64,000 bases of DNA from contig NZ_AP022610.1 in the NCBI RefSeq assembly GCF_010729665.1, forward strand, positions 1,302,001 through 1,366,000. Reading direction: 5' to 3'. This document shows positions 10,951 to 21,252 of the stretch, one piece after another. Source of the stretch: Mycolicibacterium madagascariense. Its GTDB lineage: Bacteria > Actinomycetota > Actinomycetes > Mycobacteriales > Mycobacteriaceae. The translations under genes and the position numbers were made by a program. Below the pieces are notes generated by a model. The model was not told the DNA's origin and did not search any database. It saw only the letters and a list, made by a program, of their open reading frames with translations. Each line of letters starts with the position of its first letter. Position 1 is the first letter of the stretch.

Positions 10951-11128
10951 ATCCGCCCAGGCCGCCCGCCACTGATCCCATATCCGCTGGTGGTGTGCTG
11001 ATTCTCACCGGCTGACGGTGTCGCTCCCACGGCTGCCAGGAGTAAAATTGCTTTTGCTCCTGACTACCGTCGTGCCACCATCGCCGACGCGAGCGGGCGC
11101 AGCTCAGCAGGTGAAGGAGGGCAGACCG

Positions 11129-12571
11129 GTGGACGTGACCCGTGAGCGGGCCGGCCAGCAATGGCGCGCGCGTCGGCGCGAGATCGTGAATCGCATCGTG
11201 CGCGAGACCGACCCGCCCACCGGCAGCCTGCCGAAGCTGACCGCCAGCCTCGACGCCCAACTCGACGAGGCCTACCGCGAGCGCGTCGGCGAGGTCCTCG
11301 ACCTCGCGGGCAGCATCGGCGCCATCATGATGTCATCGGGGATGCCCGCGACGGCCACGATGGAGCAGGTCAGCGGAATCGTCTCGGCCTACGGCATCGA
11401 GCGCTGCCAGGTCGACGTCATCAGCACGACGATCCACGTCGCGGCCTACCGCGGGCCCACCTCGGCGCCCGCCACCACCCTGCACACCGTGCAGTCCCGG
11501 TCCATCGACTTCAGCCGGCTGGCCGCCGTGGACCGCCTCGTCGTGCGCATCCGGGCGGGCCAGGTGTCACCGTCGGACGCCCGCGACGAACTCGACGCCA
11601 TCGTCACCGCCCCCCACCCGTACAAGCGCTGGGTCGCGACGCTGGCCTGGGGTGCGCTGGCCTTCGCGACCGCGGGCACCCTGGGCGCGGGCCTGCTGGC
11701 CTGCCTGGTCAGCGCCCTGAGTGCGATGACCGTCGATCGGGTCAACCGTCGGCTCAATCGGCACGGCCTGCCGTTCTTCTTCCAGTACGCGGTCGGTGGG
11801 GCCATCGCGACCGCGCCGCCGCTGGCGCTCTACTGGCTCAGCCCCCGGCTCGGGTGGACCTTCGAACCGACCGTCGCGATCGCCGCCGGTCTCGTCGTCC
11901 TGCTCGCCGGCCTGTCGCTGGTGGGGTCGGTCGGCGACGTGATCACCGGCGCGCCCGTGACGGCGGCGGGCCGCTTCTTCGAATTGCTCATGATGACCGC
12001 CGCGACGATTGCCGGCGTGGCGCTGGTGCTGCACCTGGCCAACCGATTCGGCGCGCCGTTCGTCGCGATCAGCGGCTACGCGCCGCCCGCCCTGGCGGAG
12101 TTGCCCGCGCGCGTCGCGTTCGGTGCGGCGAGCGCGGCGGCCTATGCACTTGCGTGCTACGCCGAGCGGACCGCCGCGGTGGCGGCCGCGTTCGGCGGTG
12201 CGGCGGGCACCATCGCGGTGCTGCTGATCCAGGGCGCGGGACTCGACCCGGTGATGGCGTCGTTCGTCGCGGCGGTGTTCATCGGGTTGGTGGGCAGGTT
12301 GATGGAGCGCCGAAATCTCGCGCCACCACTGGTGGTGTCGATCGCCGGCATCGTGCCGCTGCTGCCCGGGTTGGCGCTCCTGCACGGGATCTACGCGATC
12401 CTCAACGACCAGCACGCCGTCGGCTTCGGCTCGGTGCTCAACGCCTTGGCCATCGGGACCGCGCTCGCCGCGGGCGTCACCCTCGGCGAGTGGAGTTCGT
12501 GGCAGGTGCGTCGCCGGCGTCTCGCGGATCGACGTCTCGGAACACGCGCCGTCGACCCGTCGACGCCGTAG
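11129..12571 (+). CDS. Threonine/serine exporter family membrane protein
   Basis: A 480-residue ThrE-family protein. In Corynebacterium glutamicum ThrE exports L-threonine and L-serine by proton-driven transport. The cytoplasmic N-terminal domain (about 1-180) carries the family-type segment LDLAGSIGAIMMSSGMPATA, and about ten hydrophobic helices follow from residue 190 to the end. The start is the GTG at 11129, eight bases after AAGGAGG; the longer frame from 11018 reads through this ribosome site. The gene converges on whiB3 with nine bases between the stops. It is not part of the groEL1-whiB3 interval in M. tuberculosis as I know it, so it may be a local insertion. Confidence 0.85.
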   Translation: MDVTRERAGQQWRARRREIVNRIVRETDPPTGSLPKLTASLDAQLDEAYRERVGEVLDLAGSIGAIMMSSGMPATATMEQVSGIVSAYGIERCQVDVISTTIHVAAYRGPTSAPATTLHTVQSRSIDFSRLAAVDRLVVRIRAGQVSPSDARDELDAIVTAPHPYKRWVATLAWGALAFATAGTLGAGLLACLVSALSAMTVDRVNRRLNRHGLPFFFQYAVGGAIATAPPLALYWLSPRLGWTFEPTVAIAAGLVVLLAGLSLVGSVGDVITGAPVTAAGRFFELLMMTAATIAGVALVLHLANRFGAPFVAISGYAPPALAELPARVAFGAASAAAYALACYAERTAAVAAAFGGAAGTIAVLLIQGAGLDPVMASFVAAVFIGLVGRLMERRNLAPPLVVSIAGIVPLLPGLALLHGIYAILNDQHAVGFGSVLNALAIGTALAAGVTLGEWSSWQVRRRRLADRRLGTRAVDPSTP

Positions 12572-12580
12572 TGCCCGCGG

Positions 12581-12871
12581 TCAGGCGGTGCGGCGGATGC
12601 CTCGCTTCAGCAACAGCTCGCGCTCGGATTCACTGAGGCCACCCCAAATGCCGTAGGGCTCGCCGACGGCGAGGGCGTGGGACCGGCACTGGGCGACCAC
12701 CGGGCAACGCCGGCACATCTCCTTGGCACGCATTTCGCGCTGAGCGCGGGCACGGCCCCGCTCGCCATCGGGATGGAAGAACATCGACGAGTCGACGCCT
12801 CGGCAAAGGCCTGACATCTGCCAATCCCAGATGTCGGCGTTGGGTCCGGGCAACTGCTGCGGCTGTGGCAC
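12581..12871 (-). CDS. whiB3: Redox-sensing transcriptional regulator WhiB3
   Basis: A 96-residue WhiB protein. The four cysteines that hold the [4Fe-4S] cluster are C23, C53, C56 and C62 (C-x29-C-x2-C-x5-C), followed by the turn GIWGG (75-79) and the basic C-terminus that binds DNA. The opening MPQPQQLPGPNADIWDW and the RGIRRTA ending match WhiB3 of other mycobacteria, which senses NO and O2 and controls complex lipid synthesis and redox balance together with SigA. The start is a GTG with GAGAGGGG upstream on its strand. It is divergent from the gene at 13280. Confidence 0.95.
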   Translation of the reverse strand: MPQPQQLPGPNADIWDWQMSGLCRGVDSSMFFHPDGERGRARAQREMRAKEMCRRCPVVAQCRSHALAVGEPYGIWGGLSESERELLLKRGIRRTA

Positions 12872-13279
12872 TGGGAAAACCCCTCTCTACGCACATCTTT
12901 CGCGAACGATCGAAAGCGTGAGTCGTATAACCGATCCGAGCACGTGTCGCCGATGACTACTCGTGCACACAAACTAGAAGGGCGCGTGAACATGGGTCAA
13001 TAGCCCGCGCATGTGCTCAACCACATAGCAGCAGGCCGAGAATTTACATCACGTTCATCAATGCGATGCGCGCGAAACGAGAAGCATGGTCACGAAACGT
13101 CATCCATTCGATCTCGTTTGCCGTTTGTGCTGTTCGCATGACAACGCGGCGACGGGGCCCTGACCCGCGCCCACCGGCTACGTGACACGGACGTAACACG
13201 GCGACCACGAAGTGTTAACCGAAGACGGGCTACCCAGGCGTGGCCCCGGTATTTGAGCACCTTGGTAGCGTCCCCGCCG
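12872..13279. promoter_or_regulatory. 408-base intergenic region between whiB3 and its divergent neighbour
   Basis: This AT-richer gap must hold the promoters of both flanking genes. An inverted repeat CTTTCG-N8-CGAAAG lies at 12897-12916, within the presumed whiB3 leader, and TATAAC (the complement of GTTATA) follows at about 12927. No small gene with a convincing ribosome site was found in it. The length and the repeat suggest the complex regulation known for whiB3, but no specific regulator can be named from the sequence. Confidence 0.4.
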
Positions 13280-14056
13280 ATGGACGCATTGGTCGAGGTG
13301 GCGTTCGGGCCCGATCCCGGCCGGTGGCCGCTGCCAGCCGCGACGACCGCCGACGAGCTGTGGTTGCGCGCCGTCGCCGCGGGCGGACAGGGCCGTTACG
13401 CCAGCGCGCTGAGCGACCTGGACCGCCTCGCCAGGGCCCGGCCCGAGCCCGTGCTGGCGTCGCACGCGTTCGGCACCAGGGCGTCGTTCGAGCGCCAGCT
13501 CGGCAGGCACGAGGTGGCGCGGTCGTGGGACGGCCGGGCCGTGGCCGCTGCGGGACAGGACGTCGAGGCGGCCGCCGACGCGTTGATCGGGTTGGCCGCC
13601 GACGCCCTCGGCCGCGGCCGGTTCGCGCTGTCCCGGCAGTTGCTGGAGCGCGCCGCCGACCTGCTCGGCAACGCCTCGGGCCGGGTGGCGATCCGGCTTT
13701 CCTGGGTCAGCGCCGAACTGGCGATGTGCACCGGGCGGGGATCGCAGGCGGTCGGGTACGCCGAGGCCGCGGTGCGCGCCGCCGAGGGGTGGCCGTCCGC
13801 GCGGCACGCCGCCAAGTCGCAGGTCGTACTGGCTGCCGCGCTGTGTGGAGCGGGCGACCTCGACGCCGCCCGCCGGGTCGCGCAGCAGGCGTGGGAGACC
13901 ACCGAGCGACTGGGCCTGGTACCGCTGAGCTGGGCATTGACGTGTCTGCTCCACGACGTGGGCGGCTCGAGCCTGGCGGCGGCGCAGATCGCCGCAGCTC
14001 GCGACGCCTATGCCGCGACCGTTGCGCACCGGGGCGGGGACTGGTCGGCGCGGTGA
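13280..14056 (+). CDS. Conserved hypothetical protein, helical-repeat type (Rv3415c-like)
   Basis: A 258-residue, alanine- and arginine-rich protein predicted from its composition to be almost wholly helical, with repeats of about 35 residues that resemble TPR-type packing (for example around 35-65, 90-125 and 170-200). No catalytic motif or signal peptide is visible. Its place between whiB3 and sigD corresponds to Rv3415c of M. tuberculosis. The ATG at 13280 is used; a TTG at 13253 is in frame, and neither has a clear ribosome site. It may act as a scaffold, but that is inference. Confidence 0.7.
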   Translation: MDALVEVAFGPDPGRWPLPAATTADELWLRAVAAGGQGRYASALSDLDRLARARPEPVLASHAFGTRASFERQLGRHEVARSWDGRAVAAAGQDVEAAADALIGLAADALGRGRFALSRQLLERAADLLGNASGRVAIRLSWVSAELAMCTGRGSQAVGYAEAAVRAAEGWPSARHAAKSQVVLAAALCGAGDLDAARRVAQQAWETTERLGLVPLSWALTCLLHDVGGSSLAAAQIAAARDAYAATVAHRGGDWSAR

Positions 14057-14144
14057 TTCCGCGAGTCACTGCAGGATCACTAGTCTTTAGCTGACCCACC
14101 CGCTGAGGTACGCCCCATCCGTAACGCTGGAGATACTGCCCACG

Positions 14145-14723
14145 ATGACAATTTCGGGAGACAGTCTCGATGGTGTCGTGGCCAAGGCGGTCAGTGGCGA
14201 TCGAGATGCGCTCCGGACAGTGCTGGAGACCATCCGGCCGATCGTGTACCGGTATTGCCGGGCCAGGATCGGATCGACGGAGCGCAGTGGCCTCTCAGCA
14301 GACGACGTGGCTCAGGAGGTGTGCTTGGCCGCCATCACGGCGCTGCCGCGCTACAAGGATCAGGGACGTCCGTTCCTGGCCTTCGTATACGGCATCGCCG
14401 CGCACAAGGTTGCTGACGCCCATCGCGCGCAGGGGCGTAACCGCGCCGACGCCACCGACACCCTGCCGGACCGGGCCTCGCTGGCAGCGGGTCCCGAACA
14501 GCTGGCCATCGAGTCCGAGTCGGCCGAGCGGATGAACCGGCTGCTGGCGATCCTGCCCGAGAAGCAGCGCGAGATCCTGGTGCTGCGCGTCGTCGTCGGC
14601 ATGAGCGCCGAGGAGACCGCCGAGGCCGTCGGGAGCACCGCGGGAGCGGTCCGGGTCGCCCAGCACCGCGCCCTGGCACGTCTGAAGGGCGAACTGACCG
14701 GATTGGGGCGCGGCGATGCCTGA
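14145..14723 (+). CDS. sigD: ECF RNA polymerase sigma factor SigD
   Basis: A 192-residue extracytoplasmic-function sigma factor. Region 2 (about 24-95) contains ADDVAQEVCLAAITALPRY and the FVYGIAAHKVADAHR segment that recognises the -10 element; region 4 (about 130-185) holds the helix-turn-helix GMSAEETAEAVGSTAGAVR. In mycobacteria SigD governs a stationary-phase and nutrient-limitation regulon and is held by the membrane anti-sigma factor RsdA, encoded next and overlapping by eight bases. GATACT at 14132-14137 lies seven bases before the ATG and may be the -10 box of a leaderless transcript. Confidence 0.93.
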   Translation: MTISGDSLDGVVAKAVSGDRDALRTVLETIRPIVYRYCRARIGSTERSGLSADDVAQEVCLAAITALPRYKDQGRPFLAFVYGIAAHKVADAHRAQGRNRADATDTLPDRASLAAGPEQLAIESESAERMNRLLAILPEKQREILVLRVVVGMSAEETAEAVGSTAGAVRVAQHRALARLKGELTGLGRGDA

Positions 14724-15897
14724 CTTCGGACGGTGGACGAACAACGGCGGCGATCCCTCCCTCAACGAGATCGCCAGGGTCGACCAATTCTTCGAGGCGC
14801 TCGCGTCGAGTCAGCCCGTGTACTCCACGGACCGCGAGGAGGCCGAGCTGGCCTTCCTGCTCTCCGGGTGGCGCGACGACGTCCGCGAGGCGCCCGTCAC
14901 GACCCCGGTGAGCACCGGTGCCGCCGTCGACGCGCTGCGGGCCGGACTGTCGGGGCGCACTGCCCGTCGGTCGTTCGCGGTCGTCGGCTCGGTGGCGGCC
15001 GCGGTGCTCTGCATCGGCGGGTTCGGCACCGCCGTCTACGGCTCGGGCCCCGGCGACACGCTCTACGGCATGCGCTCGGCGATCTTCGGCCAGGCCGAGG
15101 CGACCCGCGACGAGCAGGTGTCGCTCGCGTCGGCGCAGCTCGCCCAGGTGCAGCAGCTGATCGACGCCGGTCAGTGGCAGCAGGCCCAGGACAAGTTGGT
15201 GGCGGTCAGCACGGCCGTGCAGGGCGTCGGTCCGGTCGATCAGAAGCAGCAGCTCGTCGAGCAGTGGAATGCGTTGACCTACAAGGTCGTCGAGCAGGAC
15301 CCCGCCGCGACGCTGCCTCCGCCCGGGCAGCCGCTGCCGGTGCTGCCGTCCTCACCGCTGACGTGGTTGCCCGTGCCCACGGCGGACGCCACGACGAGCG
15401 CTTCGACGACCTCCTCGACGTCTGCGACGTCCACCACCTCGGAGACGCCGACGTCGGATACCAGCCCCACGTCGCCGACCGAGACGACGGCCCCGTCGGA
15501 CTCCTCTTCTTCTGCTGCGACGTCACCCGCGACGTCTTCCGCCACGACGACGCCGAGCAGCCCGAGTTCGGCGACCCCGTCGCCGACGTCGACCGCACCC
15601 AGCGTGACGTCGCCGACGACCAGTTCCGCGGCCGCCACGCCTCCGCCGACCAGCGCGACGGCCAGCACGGCGGCGCCGGCGAGCACCCCGGCTGCCCCGG
15701 CGAGCAGTTCCGCGAGCACCGCGACGACCACGACGACCACGACGACCACGACGACGAGCGTGGTGGAGCCCAGCCCACCGCCGTCGACGTCAGCTGCTGC
15801 TCCGGCTCCGGCGCCGCGCGCGCAGTCCGGCCCGCCGTCTCAGCCCGCCGAGCGTCCGGTGGCACCGACCACGACGACCGTGCTGCCCCCGCGTTGA
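14716..15897 (+). CDS. rsdA: Anti-sigma-D factor RsdA, Ser/Thr-rich membrane protein
   Basis: A 393-residue single-pass protein. The N-terminal cytoplasmic part (to about 80) binds SigD in the M. tuberculosis homologue Rv3413c; a transmembrane helix SFAVVGSVAAAVLCIGGFG follows at about 85-105. The remaining outer part is extremely rich in Ser, Thr, Pro and Ala, including a run of about 12 threonines near residue 340 coded by a repeated CGACCA unit. This tail probably spans the cell wall and may be glycosylated. In M. tuberculosis release of SigD involves proteolysis of RsdA. The start overlaps sigD by eight bases, so synthesis is likely coupled. Confidence 0.88.
   Translation: MPDFGRWTNNGGDPSLNEIARVDQFFEALASSQPVYSTDREEAELAFLLSGWRDDVREAPVTTPVSTGAAVDALRAGLSGRTARRSFAVVGSVAAAVLCIGGFGTAVYGSGPGDTLYGMRSAIFGQAEATRDEQVSLASAQLAQVQQLIDAGQWQQAQDKLVAVSTAVQGVGPVDQKQQLVEQWNALTYKVVEQDPAATLPPPGQPLPVLPSSPLTWLPVPTADATTSASTTSSTSATSTTSETPTSDTSPTSPTETTAPSDSSSSAATSPATSSATTTPSSPSSATPSPTSTAPSVTSPTTSSAAATPPPTSATASTAAPASTPAAPASSSASTATTTTTTTTTTTSVVEPSPPPSTSAAAPAPAPRAQSGPPSQPAERPVAPTTTTVLPPR
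15722..15757 (+). repeat. Six-base microsatellite coding for polythreonine
   Basis: The unit CGACCA and close variants repeat about six times inside the rsdA tail. Such tracts are prone to slippage; a change of one unit would keep the frame and alter the tail by two residues. Confidence 0.7.
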
Positions 15898-15963
15898 GGC
15901 AGCACACGTTGCGCGGTGCAGCAGTGGCAAATGAGAAAGCAGTGCCGAGAGGGGCGTAAGCCC

Positions 15964-16368
15964 TCAGCGATATCCGTCGGACTCGGTGGTGGCCTCGTTG
16001 AGTGAGGCATCGGCGTAACCGCGGCAGTAATCCCAGGTCACGTAGGCGTCGGGCTCAGGGTCGTAGGCGGGCTCGTGCGGCCGGACGGTTCCGTCGACCA
16101 GGAGCTGCAACAGGTTGGCCCGCAGCATGTCCCAGTCGTGATAGTGGTCCTGCTGGCACTCGTCGCAACAGACCACGAGTCCGCGAATGCCCTTGTGCGC
16201 CAACAGCGCTTCGTAGACCGCCAGGTCGGCGAGATCGGCCTCGACGGCGATGCGTTCCTGCGAGTCGAGCGGCTGCCCGGGCTCGAGTGCGTCGAGAGCC
16301 GCCGTGGGGTCGCTCGGATCATCGGCGAAGGGGTCGGGCGGCAAACCCGGTGGCAGGTGGTCACGCAC
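15964..16368 (-). CDS. DUF5319 family protein (Rv3412-like)
   Basis: A 134-residue cytoplasmic protein conserved in actinobacteria, with no assigned function. Features are an acidic, proline-containing N-terminus, the motif VVCCDECQQDHYHDWDML near residues 65-83, which looks capable of binding a metal through its Cys and His residues, and an aromatic C-terminus with VTWDYCRGYAD. The GTG at 16368 is six bases after TAGTGT on its strand, consistent with a leaderless transcript. It lies between the sigD-rsdA pair and guaB2, converging on rsdA. Confidence 0.8.
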   Translation of the reverse strand: MRDHLPPGLPPDPFADDPSDPTAALDALEPGQPLDSQERIAVEADLADLAVYEALLAHKGIRGLVVCCDECQQDHYHDWDMLRANLLQLLVDGTVRPHEPAYDPEPDAYVTWDYCRGYADASLNEATTESDGYR

Positions 16369-16495
16369 GGTTCCACACTACGCAGGACGTCGGGTATCGC
16401 GCTAGCGGTCCACACCGTCGGGGAGGGCATGTCGCGGGTTTCCAGCACGTTGCGAATGGCGCGGGGAAGCAGAGGGCGGGACTCGACCCCGATAG

Positions 16496-18076
<1,581 letters not shown>

Positions 18077-18084
18077 CGACTCGG

Positions 18085-18138
18085 TGAGCGCTTCGCTACG
18101 AGGAGAGAGATGTCGATGAGCGCTTGCGCGAAGAGGAG
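18085..18138 (+). repeat. Two GAGCGCTT-type repeats between guaB2 and guaB3
   Basis: TGAGCGCTTCGCTACGAGGA starts at 18085 and a diverged copy, TGAGCGCTTGCGCGAAGAGG, starts at 18117, 32 bases apart. They fill most of the guaB2-guaB3 gap and each ends in a purine-rich stretch resembling a ribosome site. They belong to the GAGCG-core repeat group noted elsewhere in this window. Confidence 0.55.
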
Positions 18139-18149
18139 ATCGAACCAGC

Positions 18150-19298
18150 ATGCGTGACATGGTCGAAATCGGCATGGGCCGAACTGCCCGCCGGACCTAC
18201 GAACTCGACGACATCAACATCGTCCCGTCGCGGCGCACCCGCTCATCGCAGGACGTCTCGACGGCGTGGCAGCTCGACGCCTACCGCTTCGAGATTCCGG
18301 TCCTCGCCCATCCCACCGACGCGCTGGTCTCAGTGGAGTTCGCGATCGAGCTGGGTCGACGCGGTGGGCTCGGCGTGCTGAACGGCGAAGGCCTGCTGGG
18401 CCGGCATGCCGACGTCGAGGGCAAGATCGCCCAGGTCGTCGAGGCGGCAGCCAAGGAGCCCGAGCCGTCGGCGGCGATCCGGCTGCTGCAGCAACTGCAT
18501 GCCGCACCACTGGATCCCGAGCTGCTCGCGAGCGCGGTCGGTCGCATCCGCGACGCGGGCGTCACCGTCGCCGTTCGGGTCAGCCCGCAGAACGCGCAGG
18601 CCCTGACCCCCGGGTTGGTGGCGGCGGGCATCGACCTGCTGGTCATCCAGGGCACCATCATCTCCGCCGAGCGGGTGGCGCAGGACCGCGACGGCACCGG
18701 TGAGCCGCTCAACCTGAAGACCTTCATCTCCGAGCTCGACGTGCCGGTGGTCGCCGGCGGCGTGCTCGACCACCGCACCGCGCTGCACCTCATGCGCACG
18801 GGGGCCGCAGGCGTCATCGTCGGATACGGCTCGACCTCGGGCGTGACGACCAGCGACGAGGTGCTCGGCATCAGCGTGCCGATGGCCACCGCGATCGCCG
18901 ACGCCGCCGCCGCGCGCCGCGAGTATCTCGACGAGACCGGTGGCCGGTACGTACACGTCCTCGCCGACGGCGACATCCACACCTCCGGCGAATTGGCGAA
19001 GGCCATCGCGTGCGGCGCCGACGCCGTGGTGCTGGGTACGCCGCTGGCAACCGCGGCGGAGGCGCTTGGCGACGGCTGGTTCTGGCCGTCGGCGGCGGCG
19101 CACCCGTCGCTGCCGCGCGGTGCGCTGCTGCAGGTCGCGACGGGTGAGCGTCCGTCGCTGGAGCAGGTGCTCAACGGTCCGTCCGACGATCCGTTCGGTT
19201 CGCTCAACCTCGTCGGCGGCCTGCGGCGGTCGATGGCCAAGGCGGGCTACTGCGATCTCAAGGAGTTCCAGAAGGTCGGCCTGACCGTCGGCTCCTGA
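18150..19298 (+). CDS. guaB3: IMP dehydrogenase family protein GuaB3
   Basis: A 382-residue member of the IMPDH/GMP reductase family that lacks the CBS insertion of guaB2. The N-terminus (MGRTARRTYELDDINIVPSR) and the GGRYVHVLADGDIHTSGELA segment are conserved in actinobacterial GuaB3. At the position of the catalytic loop the sequence reads LLVIQGTIISAERV, with no GPGSxCTTR cysteine, so classical IMPDH chemistry is doubtful. The true reaction is not established in mycobacteria. An ATG at 18150 follows GAGGAGATC. It is probably cotranscribed with guaB2. Confidence 0.85.
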   Translation: MRDMVEIGMGRTARRTYELDDINIVPSRRTRSSQDVSTAWQLDAYRFEIPVLAHPTDALVSVEFAIELGRRGGLGVLNGEGLLGRHADVEGKIAQVVEAAAKEPEPSAAIRLLQQLHAAPLDPELLASAVGRIRDAGVTVAVRVSPQNAQALTPGLVAAGIDLLVIQGTIISAERVAQDRDGTGEPLNLKTFISELDVPVVAGGVLDHRTALHLMRTGAAGVIVGYGSTSGVTTSDEVLGISVPMATAIADAAAARREYLDETGGRYVHVLADGDIHTSGELAKAIACGADAVVLGTPLATAAEALGDGWFWPSAAAHPSLPRGALLQVATGERPSLEQVLNGPSDDPFGSLNLVGGLRRSMAKAGYCDLKEFQKVGLTVGS

Positions 19299-19307
19299 CG
19301 TTCCCCG

Positions 19308-19369
19308 CGCGAGCAGCCGCAAAGATGCTGCGACACGCCGGTTTTACGACAGGTTTGCGGCTGCTCGCG
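19308..19369. repeat. 62-base dispersed palindromic element, copy 1
   Basis: The arms CGCGAGCAGCCGCAAA (19308-19323) and TTTGCGGCTGCTCGCG (19354-19369) are a perfect 16-base inverted repeat with a 30-base loop. A second copy is at 52647-52708. The element lies just after guaB3 and could act as a terminator-like hairpin. Confidence 0.85.
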
Positions 19370-19411
19370 AGAGGGCTGGGCTTTACAAGTTAGGGTCTCC
19401 TGTCTAGCTCA

Positions 19412-19434
19412 TTACCCGTCGGTAAGGTCATAAT
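19412..19434 (+). promoter_or_regulatory. choD promoter with operator-like palindrome
   Basis: TTACC-CGTC-GGTAA (19412-19425) is a perfect 5-base-arm palindrome. CATAAT (19429-19434) follows and ends six bases before the choD ATG, so it reads as the -10 box of a leaderless transcript. The palindrome would lie between -35 and -10, a classic repressor position. It does not match the KstR or KstR2 consensus as I know them. Confidence 0.5.
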
Positions 19435-19440
19435 GGCGAG

Positions 19441-21177
19441 ATGGCTCCCGACTACGACGTCTTGATCATCGGCTCTGGTTTCGGTGGCAGCGTGAGTGCG
19501 CTCCGGCTCACCGAAAAGGGCTACCGCGTAGGTGTGCTCGAGGCGGGCAGACGCTTCGAGGACGAGGACATGGCGAAGACGTCGTGGGACCTCCGCAAAT
19601 TCCTGTGGATGCCAAGGCTCGGCATGTACGGCATCCAGCGCATCCACCTGCTGCGCAACTGCATGATCCTGGCCGGCGCCGGCGTCGGCGGGGGATCGCT
19701 CAACTACGCCAACACCCTGTACGTGCCGCCGGAGCCGTTCTTCGCCGACCGGCAGTGGTCGCACATCACGGACTGGCGGGCCGAGCTGATGCCGCACTAC
19801 GACCAGGCCACCCGCATGCTCGGCGTCGTCACGAACCCGACGTTCACCGACGCCGACCGCATCCTCAAGGAGGTGGCCGACGACATGGGCTGCGGCGACA
19901 CCTTCGTGCCGACGCCGGTCGGGGTGTTCTTCGGCCCCGACGGTCAGAAGACGCCCGGCAAGACCGTGCCCGACCCGTACTTCGGCGGCGTGGGCCCGGC
20001 CCGCACCGGCTGCATCGAGTGCGGGTCCTGCATGACGGGCTGCCGCTACGGCGCCAAGAACACTCTGCTCAAGAATTACCTGGGGCTCGCGGAAAGGGCT
20101 GGGGCAGACGTCATTCCGATGACGACCGTGACGAGCTTCGAGCCCCGGCGCGACGGCGGCTGGGACATTCACACCGTCAGGACCGGACGCTGGCTGCGCA
20201 AGCAGAAGAAGACCTACACCGCGAACCAGCTCATCCTGGCGGCCGGGACCTGGGGCACTCAGCAGCTGCTGCACAAGATGCGCGACACCGGCAGGCTGCC
20301 GCAGCTGTCGGACAGGCTCGGCGTCCTGACGCGGACCAACTCCGAGTCGATCGTGGGCGCGGGCCGGCTCCAGGTGCGCGACGACCTCGACCTCACCCAC
20401 GGCGTCGCGATCACGTCGTCGATCCATCCGACCGAGGACACCCACATCGAGCCGTGCCGCTACGGCAAGGGCTCCAACGCCATGGGTCTGCTGCAGACGC
20501 TGATGACCGACGGGGTCCTGCCCGACGGCACCGGGGTGCCGCGGTGGAAGCAGCTCGTGCAGAGTGCGCGCAGCGACTACAAGGGCACGCTGCGCCTGCT
20601 CAACCCGCGCAAGTGGAGCGAGCGGACGATGATCGCGCTCGTCATGCAGCACCTCGACAACTCGATCACGACCTACACCAAGCGCAGCAAGCTCGGGTTC
20701 CGCCGGATGGTCAGCAAGCAGGGCCACGGCGAGCCCAACCCGACGTGGATTCCGGCGGGCAACGAGGTCACCCGGCGGATCGCCAAGAAGATCGACGGCG
20801 TCGCGGGCGGGACCTGGGGTGAGTTGTTCAACATCCCGCTGACCGCGCACTTCCTCGGCGGCGCGCCGATCGGCGACACCGCCGAGCACGGCGTCATCGA
20901 CCCCTACCACCGCGTGCACAACTATCCGACGCTCTCGGTGGTCGACGGTGCGGCGATCTCGGCGAACATGGGCGTCAACCCGTCACTGAGCATCACCGCC
21001 CAGGCCGAGCGGGCGACGTCGCTGTGGCCCAACAAGGGTGACGTCGACCTGCGGCCCGCGCAGGGGCAGCCCTACGAGCGTCTCGAGCCGATCGCGCCGA
21101 AGCACCCCGTCGTGCCTGCCGACGCCCCGGCGGCGTTGCGGCGTCTGCCCATCGAGCCGGTGCGCACCACGGGTTAG
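19441..21177 (+). CDS. choD: GMC-type FAD oxidoreductase, cholesterol oxidase-like
   Basis: A 578-residue flavoprotein. The N-terminal Rossmann motif IIGSGFGGSVSALRL binds FAD, AGAGVGGGSLNYANTL is typical of the family, and the cluster CIECGSCMTGCRYGA near residue 190 is cysteine-rich. It corresponds to ChoD (Rv3409c). Whether ChoD oxidises cholesterol in the cell is disputed, since degradation can start with a 3-beta-hydroxysteroid dehydrogenase, so the name should be read as family assignment. The ATG is six bases after a -10 box. The gene lies between guaB3 and guaA, a linkage that has no evident metabolic reason. Confidence 0.88.
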   Translation: MAPDYDVLIIGSGFGGSVSALRLTEKGYRVGVLEAGRRFEDEDMAKTSWDLRKFLWMPRLGMYGIQRIHLLRNCMILAGAGVGGGSLNYANTLYVPPEPFFADRQWSHITDWRAELMPHYDQATRMLGVVTNPTFTDADRILKEVADDMGCGDTFVPTPVGVFFGPDGQKTPGKTVPDPYFGGVGPARTGCIECGSCMTGCRYGAKNTLLKNYLGLAERAGADVIPMTTVTSFEPRRDGGWDIHTVRTGRWLRKQKKTYTANQLILAAGTWGTQQLLHKMRDTGRLPQLSDRLGVLTRTNSESIVGAGRLQVRDDLDLTHGVAITSSIHPTEDTHIEPCRYGKGSNAMGLLQTLMTDGVLPDGTGVPRWKQLVQSARSDYKGTLRLLNPRKWSERTMIALVMQHLDNSITTYTKRSKLGFRRMVSKQGHGEPNPTWIPAGNEVTRRIAKKIDGVAGGTWGELFNIPLTAHFLGGAPIGDTAEHGVIDPYHRVHNYPTLSVVDGAAISANMGVNPSLSITAQAERATSLWPNKGDVDLRPAQGQPYERLEPIAPKHPVVPADAPAALRRLPIEPVRTTG

Positions 21178-21252
21178 ACCCCGGCCTGTCACGTACCTGT
21201 GAATGGGCTTTCCGGGCGCGGTCGACGCGTCCGGGCCTGTCTACGGTGAGGC

